From DASUSH01 sp963785155 (lineage in GTDB: Bacteria > Actinomycetota > Thermoleophilia > Solirubrobacterales > 70-9): a stretch of DNA of 64,000 nt. Both the position numbers and the translations under genes were made by a program. The notes below the pieces were generated by a model that saw only the letters and a program-made list of their open reading frames with translations, did no database searches and was not told the origin of the DNA. The DNA lies in assembly GCA_963785155.1 (NCBI GenBank), contig CAWAUB010000006.1, forward strand, positions 310,001 through 374,000, written 5' to 3'. Shown here piece by piece: positions 16,239 to 25,259 of the stretch. Each line of letters opens with the position of its first letter. Position 1 is the stretch's first letter.

Positions 16239-16928
16239 TTAGGGACCGGTCTTGCGGAGCACGGCGATGAATTCGTGACGGTTTCGCTCGAGCTCCGCCA
16301 CGGTGAACGGCATCCCGAGCTCCTCCCGCGCACGACGCAGCAGGTCGCCGAAGCCGTAGGGCGTCCAGGCGTGGAAATGGATCTCGTGGTTCTTCTTGTC
16401 GAGCTTCGCGCCCTCGGCTGCGGGGTCCTCGGCGCCGAGGATCGTCCTCGCCCATTCCTCGTAGTGGCCGCGCCGGGAAACCGCCGGCCCCTCGCGGTGG
16501 TCGCGGATCACGTGATCGGTCGAGGTTGGCCGACGCTCGCGGTCAAACGTGAAGCGCATGTCGGGGATCGCGAGGTAGCTCACCCCCTCGGTGCGCAGCA
16601 CCCGCAGCTGTGCAGCGATCGCCGCGAGCGGGTCCTCGACATGCTCGAGGAAGTGGTTGGCGACGACGAAGTCGAGCGAGGAATCGGCGAACTCGGCCAG
16701 CGTCACGCCGTCGTCGACGATCCCGACCTCGACGAGCTTCTCGCGTGCGAGCTCCGGGAATCGCCCCCGCAGCTCGCTGGTCTCGAACCGGTCGACATAG
16801 ATGACGTGCGCGTCTTCGGGGACGGCGAGCGGCTCGTTCAGCCCGCCGATCTCGATCCCCTCGCCATGGATGTACTCCCGCGCGAGCTTCGCGCGGCCGC
16901 GGCGAAAGCGAGAGCCGCGAAGCTTCAA
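16239..16928 (-). CDS. SAM-dependent methyltransferase
   Basis: About 229 residues from the TTG at 16926-16928 (LKLRGSRFRRGRAKLAREY). Motif I has the form 'GEGIEIGGLNEPLAV', as in sugar/polysaccharide-associated class I methyltransferases; motif II-IV region 'DFVVANHFLEHVEDPLAAI' and 'YLAIPDMRFTFDRERRPT' fit the same group. Substrate unknown. It lies between chorismate mutase and the aminotransferase, 13 bases before the latter, so it is in the operon but its link to aromatic synthesis is unclear. Confidence 0.8.
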   Translation of the reverse strand: MKLRGSRFRRGRAKLAREYIHGEGIEIGGLNEPLAVPEDAHVIYVDRFETSELRGRFPELAREKLVEVGIVDDGVTLAEFADSSLDFVVANHFLEHVEDPLAAIAAQLRVLRTEGVSYLAIPDMRFTFDRERRPTSTDHVIRDHREGPAVSRRGHYEEWARTILGAEDPAAEGAKLDKKNHEIHFHAWTPYGFGDLLRRAREELGMPFTVAELERNRHEFIAVLRKTGP

Positions 16929-16944
16929 AGCCCCACGCCGCCGC

Positions 16945-17320
16945 TCACTGCGCGGAGTCGAGGTCCGACCGGAGCTTCTTCGCCTCGCCCAGGTAGGCGT
17001 GCGGCGGGCACGTGGTCGGCGTCGGCGTAGTAGTGGACGAGCGCGCGGATCACCCGCTCCATCGCGCCGGGCACCGGGATCTCGCGCGTGCACAGGAGCG
17101 GCACCTGGTCGAGCCCGAGCCGCCGCGCCGCAACGGCGGGGAACTCGGCGTCCAGGTCGTCGGTGAGGGTGAAGATGCAGCTGACGAGGTCGTCGCGGAC
17201 GAGCTTGTTGCGGCCCATCAGCTCGAGCACGATCTGCTCGGTGGCGACGAGGATCGAGTCGGCGTCGTTGCGGTCGGCCTGAGCCGCTCCGCGGATCGCA
17301 AATAGCTTTCTGTCACTCAC
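16945..17320 (-). CDS. aroH: AroH-type chorismate mutase, one frame break near the C-terminus
   Basis: Converts chorismate to prephenate. 'LFAIRGAAQADRNDADSILV' and 'LVSCIFTLTDDLDAEFPAVA' match the trimeric AroH fold of Bacillus; 'VPLLCTREIPVPGAMERVIR' contains the conserved active-site Arg. After a break near 16997 the frame continues 'HAYLGEAKKLRSDLDSAQ' to the TGA at 16945-16947, giving the normal ~124 residues; without the correction the tail is a Gly/Arg run-on. GTG at 17318-17320 overlaps the rluB stop (GTGA). Confidence 0.88.
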
Positions 17321-18012
17321 GGCGCGGCATCTTCCCAGAGCCGCCGAACCTCGGCGTCCGAGAGCCGCCGGGAGTCTCCCTCCGCGAGCTTGCCGAGGCT
17401 CAGGGTGCCGAACCGGACCCGTGCGAGCGCCTTCACCTGATTGCCGACCTCCTCCACCATCCGCCGCACCTGCCGGTTGCGGCCCTCGCGGATCGTGATC
17501 TCGATCTCGCGGTCATCGCGGCGGCGGACACGGGCGGGCGCCGTCGGGCCGTCGTCCAGCTTCAGGCCCTGCCTCAACCGGCGGAGCTCCACGTCGGCCG
17601 GCGGCTTCGCCAGCGCGACCCGGTAGGTCTTCGGCACCTCGTAGCGGGGATGCATCAGCCGGTTCGCGAGCTCGCCGTCGTTGGTGAGGAGGATCAGCCC
17701 GGTCGATTCGGCGTCGAGTCGGCCCACGGGATAGAGCCGCCGCTCGGAGCGCACCAGCTCGACCACCGCCTTCCTTTTGCCGGGCTCCTTCGCGGTCGAG
17801 GTCACGCCCGGCGGCTTGTTGAGCATCCACACCTCGGTCGCCTCGGGCGCGACCGCGCCGCCATCGACCGCCACCCCGCTGGACTCGTCGACGTCGCGCG
17901 CGGGATCCCTCACCGTCTTGCCCGCCACCGTGACGCGACCGGCGACGATCAGCTTCTCCGCGGCGCGGCGGGAGGCGACGCCGCTGTGGGCGAGGTACTT
18001 GGCGAGTCTCAA
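17317..18012 (-). CDS. rluB: 23S rRNA pseudouridine synthase, RluB/RsuA family
   Basis: 231 residues. N-terminal S4 RNA-binding domain (RLAKYLAHSGVASRRAAEKL) and catalytic domain with the GRLDAESTGLILLTNDG motif (catalytic Asp) and 'IREGRNRQVRRMVEEVG'. Start is TTG at 18010-18012. It follows scpB by 7 bases in the common actinobacterial order scpA-scpB-rluB, and is coupled to aroH. Intact. Confidence 0.95.
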   Translation of the reverse strand: MRLAKYLAHSGVASRRAAEKLIVAGRVTVAGKTVRDPARDVDESSGVAVDGGAVAPEATEVWMLNKPPGVTSTAKEPGKRKAVVELVRSERRLYPVGRLDAESTGLILLTNDGELANRLMHPRYEVPKTYRVALAKPPADVELRRLRQGLKLDDGPTAPARVRRRDDREIEITIREGRNRQVRRMVEEVGNQVKALARVRFGTLSLGKLAEGDSRRLSDAEVRRLWEDAAP

Positions 18013-18019
18013 GCGGGCA

Positions 18020-18598
18020 CTAGTCGCCGGCGCGCTGCTCGCCGGCCTTGAGCAGGCGCTCGCGGAGCTCGGCCTCGTCCTCGGGCGTCGGGTCGAAGCG
18101 CGAGGGGTCGGGGAGCTGGTCGAGACCGCTGAGGCCGAAGAGGCGCTCGAAGAGCGGCGTCGTCTTGTAGATGGTCGCGCCGAAGCGCGAGCGCCCGGAC
18201 TCCTCGATCAGGCCGCGCTCGGTGAGCGTCTGCACCGCGGACTCGGAGGCGACGCCGCGGATGCGGGCGATCTCCGGCCGGGAGATCGGCTGCAGGTAGG
18301 CGACGATCGCCAGCGTCTCGGCCTGAGCCTGGGTGAGCGGAGGGGTGCGCGGCTTCGCGAGCAGCCGGCGAGCGGCGGGATCCGCGGCCGACTCCGCGGC
18401 GAGCGTCCAGCCGCCGGCGACGTTGCGCAGGACGATCCCGCGGCTGCCCTCGGCGAGCGTCCCGGAGAGCAGATCGAGAGCCCGCTCGACCTCCGCCTCG
18501 GTCGCCTCGCAGGCCTCGGCCAGGTCCGCTGCCGAAACGGGCTCTGGCGAGAGGAAGAGCAGGGCCTCAACCGTCCGCTCGAGCGAACCGGCGGTCAC
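18020..18598 (-). CDS. scpB: Segregation and condensation protein B
   Basis: 192 residues from the GTG at 18596-18598, which overlaps the scpA stop (GTGA). Two winged-helix domains: 'LERTVEALLFLSPEPVSAAD' and 'TLAIVAYLQPISRPEIARIR', with 'ESAVQTLTERGLIEESGRS'. Works with ScpA and SMC in chromosome condensation. An in-frame extension upstream to 18676 lies inside scpA and is not needed. Confidence 0.95.
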   Translation of the reverse strand: MTAGSLERTVEALLFLSPEPVSAADLAEACEATEAEVERALDLLSGTLAEGSRGIVLRNVAGGWTLAAESAADPAARRLLAKPRTPPLTQAQAETLAIVAYLQPISRPEIARIRGVASESAVQTLTERGLIEESGRSRFGATIYKTTPLFERLFGLSGLDQLPDPSRFDPTPEDEAELRERLLKAGEQRAGD

Positions 18599-19344
18599 GA
18601 CGCGACCTCCTGCGAGGCCGCCGCCTGCTCCCGTCGCGTGATCTCGATCGGGCCGAAGTTCTGCTTCTGATTCCACGTCGCCTCTCCCTTCTTGTGCAAC
18701 TCGAGCAGCGCGAACAACGTCACCGCCTGGGTCAGCCGGTCCTCGGAGCCGAACGCCTCGTCGAAATCAATGCTGTCGCGGTTCGCGAGCACGGCGCGCA
18801 GCGCGCGCAGTCGACGCTCGAGCGAGACGGTCGGGCGGATGTGGCTCGTGTCCGGCGCCGGCGGGATCTTGAGGAGGTCGCCGATCGCGACCGCGAGCGC
18901 GTCGGGCTCGTAGGTCGGGCGGGCAGCTTCGAGCGCGACCCGGCGCAGTTCCTTGGGAAGCGGAGCCGACCGGTAGTGGTAGTCGCGGCCGGCGGCGAAG
19001 AGCTCGGAGAGGTGCGCGGCCGCGTCGCGGTAGCGGCGGTACTCGAGCATCCGCGCGAGCAACTCGTCGGCCGCCTCCTCCGGCGCCAGATCGGGCTCGT
19101 CCTCGGCCTGCGGCAGAAGCAGCCGCGACTTCAGCTCCAGGAGCGACGCGATCAGGACCAGGAACTCGGTCGCAGCCTCGAGGTCGAGCTCGCCGGTCTC
19201 CTCGAGCCGCTCCAGGTAGGCGAGGACCAGGTCGGCGAGGTTGAGCTCGAGCAGGTCGATCTCCTCCCGCAGGACAACGGCGAGGAGCAGGTCGAAGGGA
19301 CCCGCGAAGACGTCGAGGTCGAGCTCCAGCTCGGCCGTGCGCAT
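18595..19344 (-). CDS. scpA: Segregation and condensation protein A (kleisin)
   Basis: About 249 residues. Typical N-terminus 'LDVFAGPFDLLLAVVLREEI' and helical SMC-binding segment 'ELNLADLVLAYLERLEETGE', plus 'EFLVLIASLLELKSRLLLPQ' and a C-terminal winged helix. ATG at 19342-19344 preferred over a TTG three codons upstream (19353). Bridges SMC heads together with ScpB. Intact. Confidence 0.95.
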   Translation of the reverse strand: MRTAELELDLDVFAGPFDLLLAVVLREEIDLLELNLADLVLAYLERLEETGELDLEAATEFLVLIASLLELKSRLLLPQAEDEPDLAPEEAADELLARMLEYRRYRDAAAHLSELFAAGRDYHYRSAPLPKELRRVALEAARPTYEPDALAVAIGDLLKIPPAPDTSHIRPTVSLERRLRALRAVLANRDSIDFDEAFGSEDRLTQAVTLFALLELHKKGEATWNQKQNFGPIEITRREQAAASQEVAS

Positions 19345-19375
19345 CGTGCGCAAGGCTAGGCGCTGCGGCGGTCGT

Positions 19376-20152
19376 CTATTGGGTGACCGAACGGCGGTAG
19401 CGCCTGACCGAGAGCGGGAGGAAGATCGCGAGCAGGCCGGCGCACCAGACCAGCGAGAGCCAGATGCTGTCGCCGGCCGGCACGCCGAGGAAGAGCGCCC
19501 GGACGGCGTCCACGAACTGGGTGAACGGGTTCACCTCGGCGAACGCCTCGACGGCCGCCGGCATCGTGTCGACCGGGACGAAGGCGGAGGAGGCGAAGGT
19601 GAGCGGGAAGATGACGATGAAGCCGAACGCGTTCGCCGCCTCGGGACTCGACGAGAAGATCCCCACGAAGACGAAGACCCACGAGAAGGCGTAGCCGACG
19701 AGGAGGCACAGGCCGACGCCCGCGACCACCTCTGGAACGGAGTTGTCGAACCCAAAGCCGACGATGAAGCCGACGCCGACCATGATCGCAAGCGCGACGG
19801 AATTGGTGATCACATCCGCGAAGGTGCGGCCCGCGAGCACGGCAGAGCGCGCCATCGGCAACGAGCGGAAGCGGTCGATCACCCCCTTCTTCATGTCCTC
19901 GGCGAGGGACAGGGCGGTGACGAAGCCGCCGAAGGCCATCGACTGGACGATGATCCCCGGCATCAGGAAGTCCGTGTAGTTCTCGAAGCCCGGCGTGGCG
20001 ATCGCGCCGCCGAAGACGAGCACGAAGAGGATCACGAACATGATCGGCTGCGCCGTGAACGTGATCGCAAGGTCGGGCTGCCGCTGGATCCGCAGCAGGT
20101 TGCGCTTCGCGATCACGAGCGAGTCGGACACCGCGTAGGGGAGCGCGCTCAT
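19376..20152 (-). CDS. ABC-2 type exporter permease (DrrB-like)
   Basis: 258 residues with six predicted membrane helices (for example 'IMFVILFVLVFGGAIATP', 'VALAIMVGVGFIVGFGF', 'FIVIFPLTFASSAFVPV') and the ABC-2 signature region 'EDMKKGVIDRFRSLPMARSA'. The ATG at 20150-20152 overlaps the presumed stop of the ATPase gene (ATGA). Partner of the adjacent ATPase; probable export of a hydrophobic drug, lipid or glycolipid. Intact. Confidence 0.9.
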   Translation of the reverse strand: MSALPYAVSDSLVIAKRNLLRIQRQPDLAITFTAQPIMFVILFVLVFGGAIATPGFENYTDFLMPGIIVQSMAFGGFVTALSLAEDMKKGVIDRFRSLPMARSAVLAGRTFADVITNSVALAIMVGVGFIVGFGFDNSVPEVVAGVGLCLLVGYAFSWVFVFVGIFSSSPEAANAFGFIVIFPLTFASSAFVPVDTMPAAVEAFAEVNPFTQFVDAVRALFLGVPAGDSIWLSLVWCAGLLAIFLPLSVRRYRRSVTQ

Positions 20153-21173
20153 CGGTGCGCGTCCTCGAGTTCGCGGTCAGGCTCCGGCCGGCGCTTCGCC
20201 TCCATCGCCGTCCTCGCCCTCGCGTCTCCTCCGGCTCGGCGGGACGGCCGGTGAGGGAGAAGAAGACGTCGTCGAGCGTCGGCCTGCGCAGGGCGATGTC
20301 GTCGATCCCGACCGAGGCTGCATCGAGCCGGCGCACCGCCTCCGCGATCACGCCGGCGCGACGGCCCGTCGGCACGCGCACGACGCCATCGTCGCGGCTC
20401 GGGGCCTCGTCGGCCATCGACGCGAGCGCAGCGATCGCGTCCTCGGCGGAGCTCCCGTCGGTCAGGCGCACCTCGAGCCGCTCGCCGCCGACGCGGCCCT
20501 TCAGCTCATCCGGTGTTCCCTCCGCGATCAGGCGGCCGTGATCGATCACCGCGATCCGGTCACAGAGCCGGTCTGCCTCGTCGAGGTACTGGGTCGTGAG
20601 CAGGACGGTCGTGCCGGCGGACACCCGAGCCTCGATCGCCTCCCACAGCGAGATCCGGCTGCGCGGGTCGAGCCCGGTCGTCGGCTCGTCCATGAAGAGC
20701 ACGGGCGGCCTCGCGACCAGCGCGGCGGCGAGGTCGAGGCGCCGACGCATCCCGCCCGAGTAGGTCTTCGCCTGCCGGTCCCCGGCATCGGCGAGGTCGA
20801 AGCGCTCGAGGAGCTCGCGCGCACGTTCGCGCGAGTGCTTCTTATCGAAGTGGTAGAGCCGGCCGACCATCTCGAGGTTTTCGGCGCCGGTCAGGTGCTC
20901 GTCGACGGCGGCACTCTGGCCGGCGAGCCCGATCTTGGCCCGAAGCTTGGCCGCTTCCTTGACGACGTCGAAACCCGCGACGCGCGCCGACCCGCCGTCG
21001 GGCGGAAGCAGCGTGGTGAGGATCCGCACGGCGGTCGTCTTGCCCGCGCCGTTAGGCCCGAGCAGCCCGAGCACGCTGCCGACAGGGGCGTGCAGGTCGA
21101 TCCCGCATAGGGCCTCCACGTCGCCGAACGACTTGTGCAGGCCATTGGCTTCGATCCCCACCTCAGCCGTCAT
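20149..21173 (-). CDS. ABC exporter ATP-binding protein (DrrA-like), probable frame break at the 3' end
   Basis: About 341 residues. Walker A GPNGAGKTTAVRIL, Q-loop 'GLAGQSAAVDEHLTG', signature YSGGMRRRLDLA, Walker B 'PVLFMDEPTTGLDPRSR', and the DrrA-type C-terminal domain 'RRPTLDDVFFSLTGRPAEPE'. As written the frame runs on for 250 residues antiparallel to sense in the permease gene. A single-base correction near 20200-20215 gives 'EAKRRPEPDRELEDAHR' and a stop at 20149-20151 that overlaps the permease ATG, the arrangement normal for this pair. Confidence 0.9.
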
Positions 21174-21194
21174 CCCACGACCAAAGGTAGCGAT

Positions 21195-21941
21195 TCAGTT
21201 CGAGCGCGTCTTGGCGAGCAGCCGGAGGATCTCCAGGTAGAGCCAGACGAGCGTCACGAGCAGCCCGAAAGCCGCGTACCAGCTCATGTAGGAGGGCGCG
21301 CGCTGATCGGCGCCCTGCTCGATGAAATCGAAGTCGAGGACCAGGTTGAGCGCGGCGACGGCGACGATGACGACGCTGATCGCGATACCCGCCGGCGAGG
21401 AGTCGTTGATCAGCGGCACCTCGGCGCCGAAGAACCGCAGGATCAGGTCGACCATGTAGACCAGGAAGATCGCCCCGGTCGCCGCGATCACGCCGAGGCG
21501 GAAGTTCTTCGTGACCTCGATCACGCGGGTCGCGTAGAGGACGAGCATGACCACGAAGACGCCGATCGTCAGGCCGATCGCCTGCAGGACGATCCCCTCG
21601 AACTCGTATTCGAAGATTCGCGAGATGCCGCCGAGGACGAGTCCCTCGGCGACCGCGTAGAGCGGCGCCGTGAACGGCGCGAAGTGCGGGCGGAAGATCG
21701 TCACGAGCGCGATCACGAGCGCCGCGCCGAGCGCGATCCAGTACCAGACCGGGATCTCCGGGCTGGAGGCCGAGTACCCGATCAGCTCCCACCCGACCGC
21801 CCCGGCGATGATCAGGATCACGAGGAGGACGGAGCTCGCGATCACCGTCTTGCCGATCGTCATGTGCTGCGCGCCCGGCTGGGCGGCGGCAGCGGCCTCG
21901 TTGAAGACCTTCTCGTTAAGCGCGGGGCTGCGCGCGGCCAT
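21195..21941 (-). CDS. YccA/Bax inhibitor-1 family membrane protein
   Basis: 248 residues, about seven membrane helices ('VIASSVLLVILIIAGAVGW', 'FVVMLVLYATRVIEV', 'AIFLVYMVDLILRFFGAE', 'LLVTLVWLYLEILRLLA'). The actinobacterial form (PF12811-like) with a cytoplasmic N-terminus. Family members are pH-gated calcium-leak channels or protease modulators; exact role here unknown. It lies 3 bases upstream of the trpS stop side (trpS is read first), so it is likely in the trpS transcript. Intact. Confidence 0.88.
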   Translation of the reverse strand: MAARSPALNEKVFNEAAAAAQPGAQHMTIGKTVIASSVLLVILIIAGAVGWELIGYSASSPEIPVWYWIALGAALVIALVTIFRPHFAPFTAPLYAVAEGLVLGGISRIFEYEFEGIVLQAIGLTIGVFVVMLVLYATRVIEVTKNFRLGVIAATGAIFLVYMVDLILRFFGAEVPLINDSSPAGIAISVVIVAVAALNLVLDFDFIEQGADQRAPSYMSWYAAFGLLVTLVWLYLEILRLLAKTRSN

Positions 21942-21944
21942 GCT

Positions 21945-22965
21945 CTAGCGGGGTGGGCCTACGCCCATCGCCTCGCGCACGTCGGCGAGCACCGGTACGG
22001 CGATCGCGCGCGCCTTCTCGGCGCCGGCGGCGAGCGTCGCCTCGAGACTTGCCTCGTCGGCTCGCAGCTCGCCGTAGCGCTCGCGGACTGGGGCGAGGAA
22101 TTCGACGACCTCGTCGGCTACCGCAGTCTTGAAGTCGCCGTAGCCCGAGCCCTCGAAGTCGGCCTCGATGGCGTCCATGTCGGTGCCGCGGACGACGGAG
22201 ATGATCTCGATCAGGTTCGCGATCCCCTCCTTGCCCTCGCCGCGATGGACGCCTGAGCCCGAATCGGTGACGGCGCTGCGGACCTTCTTGCGGACGACGT
22301 CGGGCTCGTCGAGCACGAGGACCGTGCCCTGCTCGGCGCCGCCGGTCGTCGACATCTTCGCGTCCGGGCGCTGCAGGTCCATGATCCGTGCGCCGACCTC
22401 GGGGATCCGGTGCTCGGGGACGACGAGAGTCTGCCATTCCCGAACGCTCGTTGAAGCGGCGCGCGATCTCCCGCATCAGCTCGATGTGCTGGCGCTGGTC
22501 GTCGCCCACCGGGACCTCGTTGGCCCGGTAGGCGAGCACGTCGGCGGCCTGCAGCACCGGGTAGGAGAAGAGCCCGGACGAGACGAAGGCGCCCTGCTGG
22601 CTTTCGAGCAGCTCGCGCTTGGCCTTCCACTGGTGCATCCGGTTGAGGTCGCCCCAGGCGGTGACCGAGTTGAGCAGCCAGCAGAGCTCGGTGTGCTCCT
22701 GAACGTCGCCCTGGCGGAAGAAGATGCAGCGCTCGGGGTCGAGGCCGGCGGCGAGCAGGATCGCGGCGGTGTCGTGTATCGAGGTGCGCAGCTCGGCCGG
22801 GTCGAACGGGACCGTGGTCGCGTGCAGGTCGACCACGCAGTAGAGCGCCTCGCCCCTGTCCTGCCCCTCGACGTACTGCCGAATCGCCCCGATGTAGTTG
22901 CCCAGGTGCTTGCGGCCGGTGGGCTGGATGCCGGAGAAGATGCGGAGGTCGGGGTCGGGGCTCAT
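21945..22965 (-). CDS. trpS: Tryptophanyl-tRNA synthetase, one frame break
   Basis: N-terminal half: 'RIFSGIQPTGRKHLGNYIGA' (the HIGH-like signature), 'QADVLAYRANEVPVGDDQ' and 'IELMREIARRFNERSG'. After a one-base break near 22438 the frame continues WQTLVVPEHRIPEV, 'LQRPDAKMSTTGG' (KMSKS loop) and ends 'DVREAMGVGPPR'. About 340 residues when joined, normal for TrpRS. The gene is essential, so the break is most likely a sequence error. No T-box or trp leader recognised in the 245 bases upstream. Confidence 0.95.
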
Positions 22966-23210
22966 GGTCGCGGCAATGTATCCGCGGGACGATTTCTTGC
23001 CACGGCGCCCTCACGGGAGGATCGACGCTCCACGAGTTCCGGTCTCTCTATAAGCGAGAAGAAAGTCCGTGGGAGCCAGACGAACTCAGCGCACGAATGA
23101 CGCGCTGAGAGTCACCAAACCCGCCGATACCCCACCTCCTTACAAGCCCGCGACCTCGGCGCCTCGCGACGCGGACGCAACGCTCGCGTCCCTCAGCCGT
23201 GCGGCCCGCC

Positions 23211-23567
23211 CTACCGGTCCACCCGCACGACCTCCGCCTGGATCTGGCTCTGGCCGTAGGAGCCCGGGTAGACGGGGCCCGCGGCGCTCAGCCGGTCGCC
23301 CACGCCGGGCAGCGGGTGGGGGCGCAGGTCGCGGCGGACGTCGATCACGGAGATGCCGGGGCCGGTGACGTCGTCGGAGCCGCCGAGGACGAAGTGGGCG
23401 TCGCCGTCCCCGTCGGGGTCGACGGCCTCGACGTAGATCACGCGGCCGGTCGCGGTCTCGCAGTTGGCCGCGCCCGCCGGGCAGCGCGCTTCGCGGAACG
23501 GCCCGTCGGATGTGACGTCCTGGGCGCCGGCGAGCGCCAGGGTCGCGACGAGCGCCTCGACGACCAC
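23211..23567 (-). CDS. Small secreted hypothetical protein
   Basis: 118 residues from GTG at 23565-23567, five bases after the MFS stop. A hydrophobic N-terminus (VVVEALVATLALAGA, then QDVTSDG) looks like a short signal peptide. Two Cys ('EARCPAGAANCE') may form a disulfide, and the rest ('VIYVEAVDPDGDGDAHFVLGG', shortened) resembles an OB-like beta barrel. I do not recognise the family. Its position suggests co-transcription with the MFS exporter. Confidence 0.6.
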   Translation of the reverse strand: MVVEALVATLALAGAQDVTSDGPFREARCPAGAANCETATGRVIYVEAVDPDGDGDAHFVLGGSDDVTGPGISVIDVRRDLRPHPLPGVGDRLSAAGPVYPGSYGQSQIQAEVVRVDR

Positions 23568-23572
23568 GAGCG

Positions 23573-25207
23573 TCAGGCCGGGGCCGGCTCGGCAGCGGGC
23601 TCCCGATCGGGATCGTCCATGCCGTGCCCAGCCGGGTCACCGGGGCAGCGGCCGCTTTCGCCGGCCGAGGCGGCTCGGCCCGCGGTGTCCTCGTGCGGCT
23701 TTCGCCGCTCCGGATTGCGGATGCCGATCCCGGCGACGATCCCGCCGAGGATCATCAGCGCGCCCGCGATGGCCATGCCCAGGTGAAACGAGGACTCCGA
23801 GGCGCCGGTCACGGACGTGGTCACCGTCTGCGCCTCATCCGCGTCGAGTCCCGCGGTGTCCGCCGCCCCCAGCGGCTTCGCCTGCGCGTCCACGACGACC
23901 GACTGCGCCGCGGGCGAGAGGTCCTCGCCGACGACGTCGTCGTCGATCGCGGACGAGAACTGTCCGGCGATGATCGCTCCGAGCACCGCGATCGCGAGCA
24001 GCCCGGCGACCCGGGAGACCCCGTTGTTGATGCCGGAGGCGATCCCCGTGTGGCGCTCGTCGACGGAATCGAGGACCGTCGCCGTGAGCGGGGCGACCAT
24101 CGCGGAAATGCCGAGCCCGAAAACGACCACCGCCGGCAGGACGTCCGTCCAGTAGTCCGGGTTCGCGCCGACCCGCAGGAACATGAGCAGGCCGATCCCA
24201 CCCAGGATCGGGCCCGCCGTCATCGGCACCCGCGGCCCGGTCCCGGAGGCCATCCTCCCGAACCTCGGCGAGAGGAAGAAAAGCGCGAGCGAGGTCGGCA
24301 GCGTCGCCAGTCCCGCCTCGAGTGCCGAGTAGCCCGCGGTCTGCTGAAGGAACAGCGTGATGAAGAAGAACCCGCCCATGAGCCCGGCGTAGGCGGCGAG
24401 GGTGGCCATGTTGGCGACGGCGAAGTTGCGGACCTTGAACAGGCTCAGCTCGAGCATTGGGTGCGGGGTCCGGCGCTCCCAGAAGATGAAGAGCGTGAAG
24501 AGGACGACGCCGCCGATCAGGGGAACGAAGACGATCGGGTCCGACCAGCCATAGGACGGCTGCTCGATGAGGGCGAAGACCGGCCCGCCGAGCCCGAGCG
24601 CGGAGAGTCCGATCCCGACAAAGTCGATGCCCGGGACCGCCTCGGGATCCTTGCTCTCCGCAACGTGCCGTAGGGCGAGCACCACGGTCGCGATGACGAG
24701 CGGCACGTTGACCCAGAAGATCCAGCGCCAATCGAGCTGGTCGACCAGCAGGCCGCCGCCCGCGGGCCCGAGCACGGTGGCGATCCCGGTCCAGGCGGTC
24801 CAGGTGCCGACCGCGCGCCCGCGCGCCTCGCCCTCGAAGGCCGACGCGACCAGCGCAAGCGAGCCCGGCACGAGCAGCGCTCCCGCGATTCCCTGCAGTC
24901 CCCGGGCGGCGATCAGGAACTCGGTCGTCGGCGCGATCGCGCAGAGCGCCGACGTCGCACCGAACCCGATCAGGCCCGAGACGAACATCAGCTTGCGCCC
25001 GAACTTGTCGCCGAGCGAGCCGCCGACGAGGAGCAGGGCGACAAGCGCGAGCAGGTAGGCCTCGACGACCCACTGCTGACCGGACAGGCCCGCGTCGAGG
25101 TCGTCGGCGATCGCCGGCAGCGCGACGTTGACCACGGTCGCGTCGAGGAAGACCACGGTCGAGCCGAGGATCGCGGCGACGAGTGTCCAGCGCTGGGTCG
25201 AGGTCAC
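23573..25207 (-). CDS. MFS drug exporter, DHA2 (EmrB/QacA) family
   Basis: 544 residues, 14-helix type. Motifs: 'FLDATVVNVALPAIADDL' in helix 1, motif A 'GGSLGDKFGRKLMFVSGL', and motif C region 'GPAGGGLLVDQLDWRWIFWV'. Uses the proton gradient to export small hydrophobic compounds. GTG start at 25205-25207, divergent from the DNA-ligase gene by 52 bases. C-terminal 60 residues are charged and cytoplasmic. Intact. Confidence 0.93.
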   Translation of the reverse strand: MTSTQRWTLVAAILGSTVVFLDATVVNVALPAIADDLDAGLSGQQWVVEAYLLALVALLLVGGSLGDKFGRKLMFVSGLIGFGATSALCAIAPTTEFLIAARGLQGIAGALLVPGSLALVASAFEGEARGRAVGTWTAWTGIATVLGPAGGGLLVDQLDWRWIFWVNVPLVIATVVLALRHVAESKDPEAVPGIDFVGIGLSALGLGGPVFALIEQPSYGWSDPIVFVPLIGGVVLFTLFIFWERRTPHPMLELSLFKVRNFAVANMATLAAYAGLMGGFFFITLFLQQTAGYSALEAGLATLPTSLALFFLSPRFGRMASGTGPRVPMTAGPILGGIGLLMFLRVGANPDYWTDVLPAVVVFGLGISAMVAPLTATVLDSVDERHTGIASGINNGVSRVAGLLAIAVLGAIIAGQFSSAIDDDVVGEDLSPAAQSVVVDAQAKPLGAADTAGLDADEAQTVTTSVTGASESSFHLGMAIAGALMILGGIVAGIGIRNPERRKPHEDTAGRAASAGESGRCPGDPAGHGMDDPDREPAAEPAPA

Positions 25208-25259
25208 GCCTCCGAGTCAAGCAAAGTCGTCAACCGGTGACCTCGGTACGGTCGGCAGC

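Noticed and set aside
19356..20150. Extended C-terminus of the ABC ATPase running through the permease gene
   Set aside because: The extra 250 residues are a shadow frame; correcting one base gives a normal end overlapping the permease ATG.
22966..23210. tRNA, T-box or trp leader upstream of trpS
   Set aside because: No cloverleaf, no TGGN anti-terminator bulge and no Trp-codon run could be recognised in this gap.
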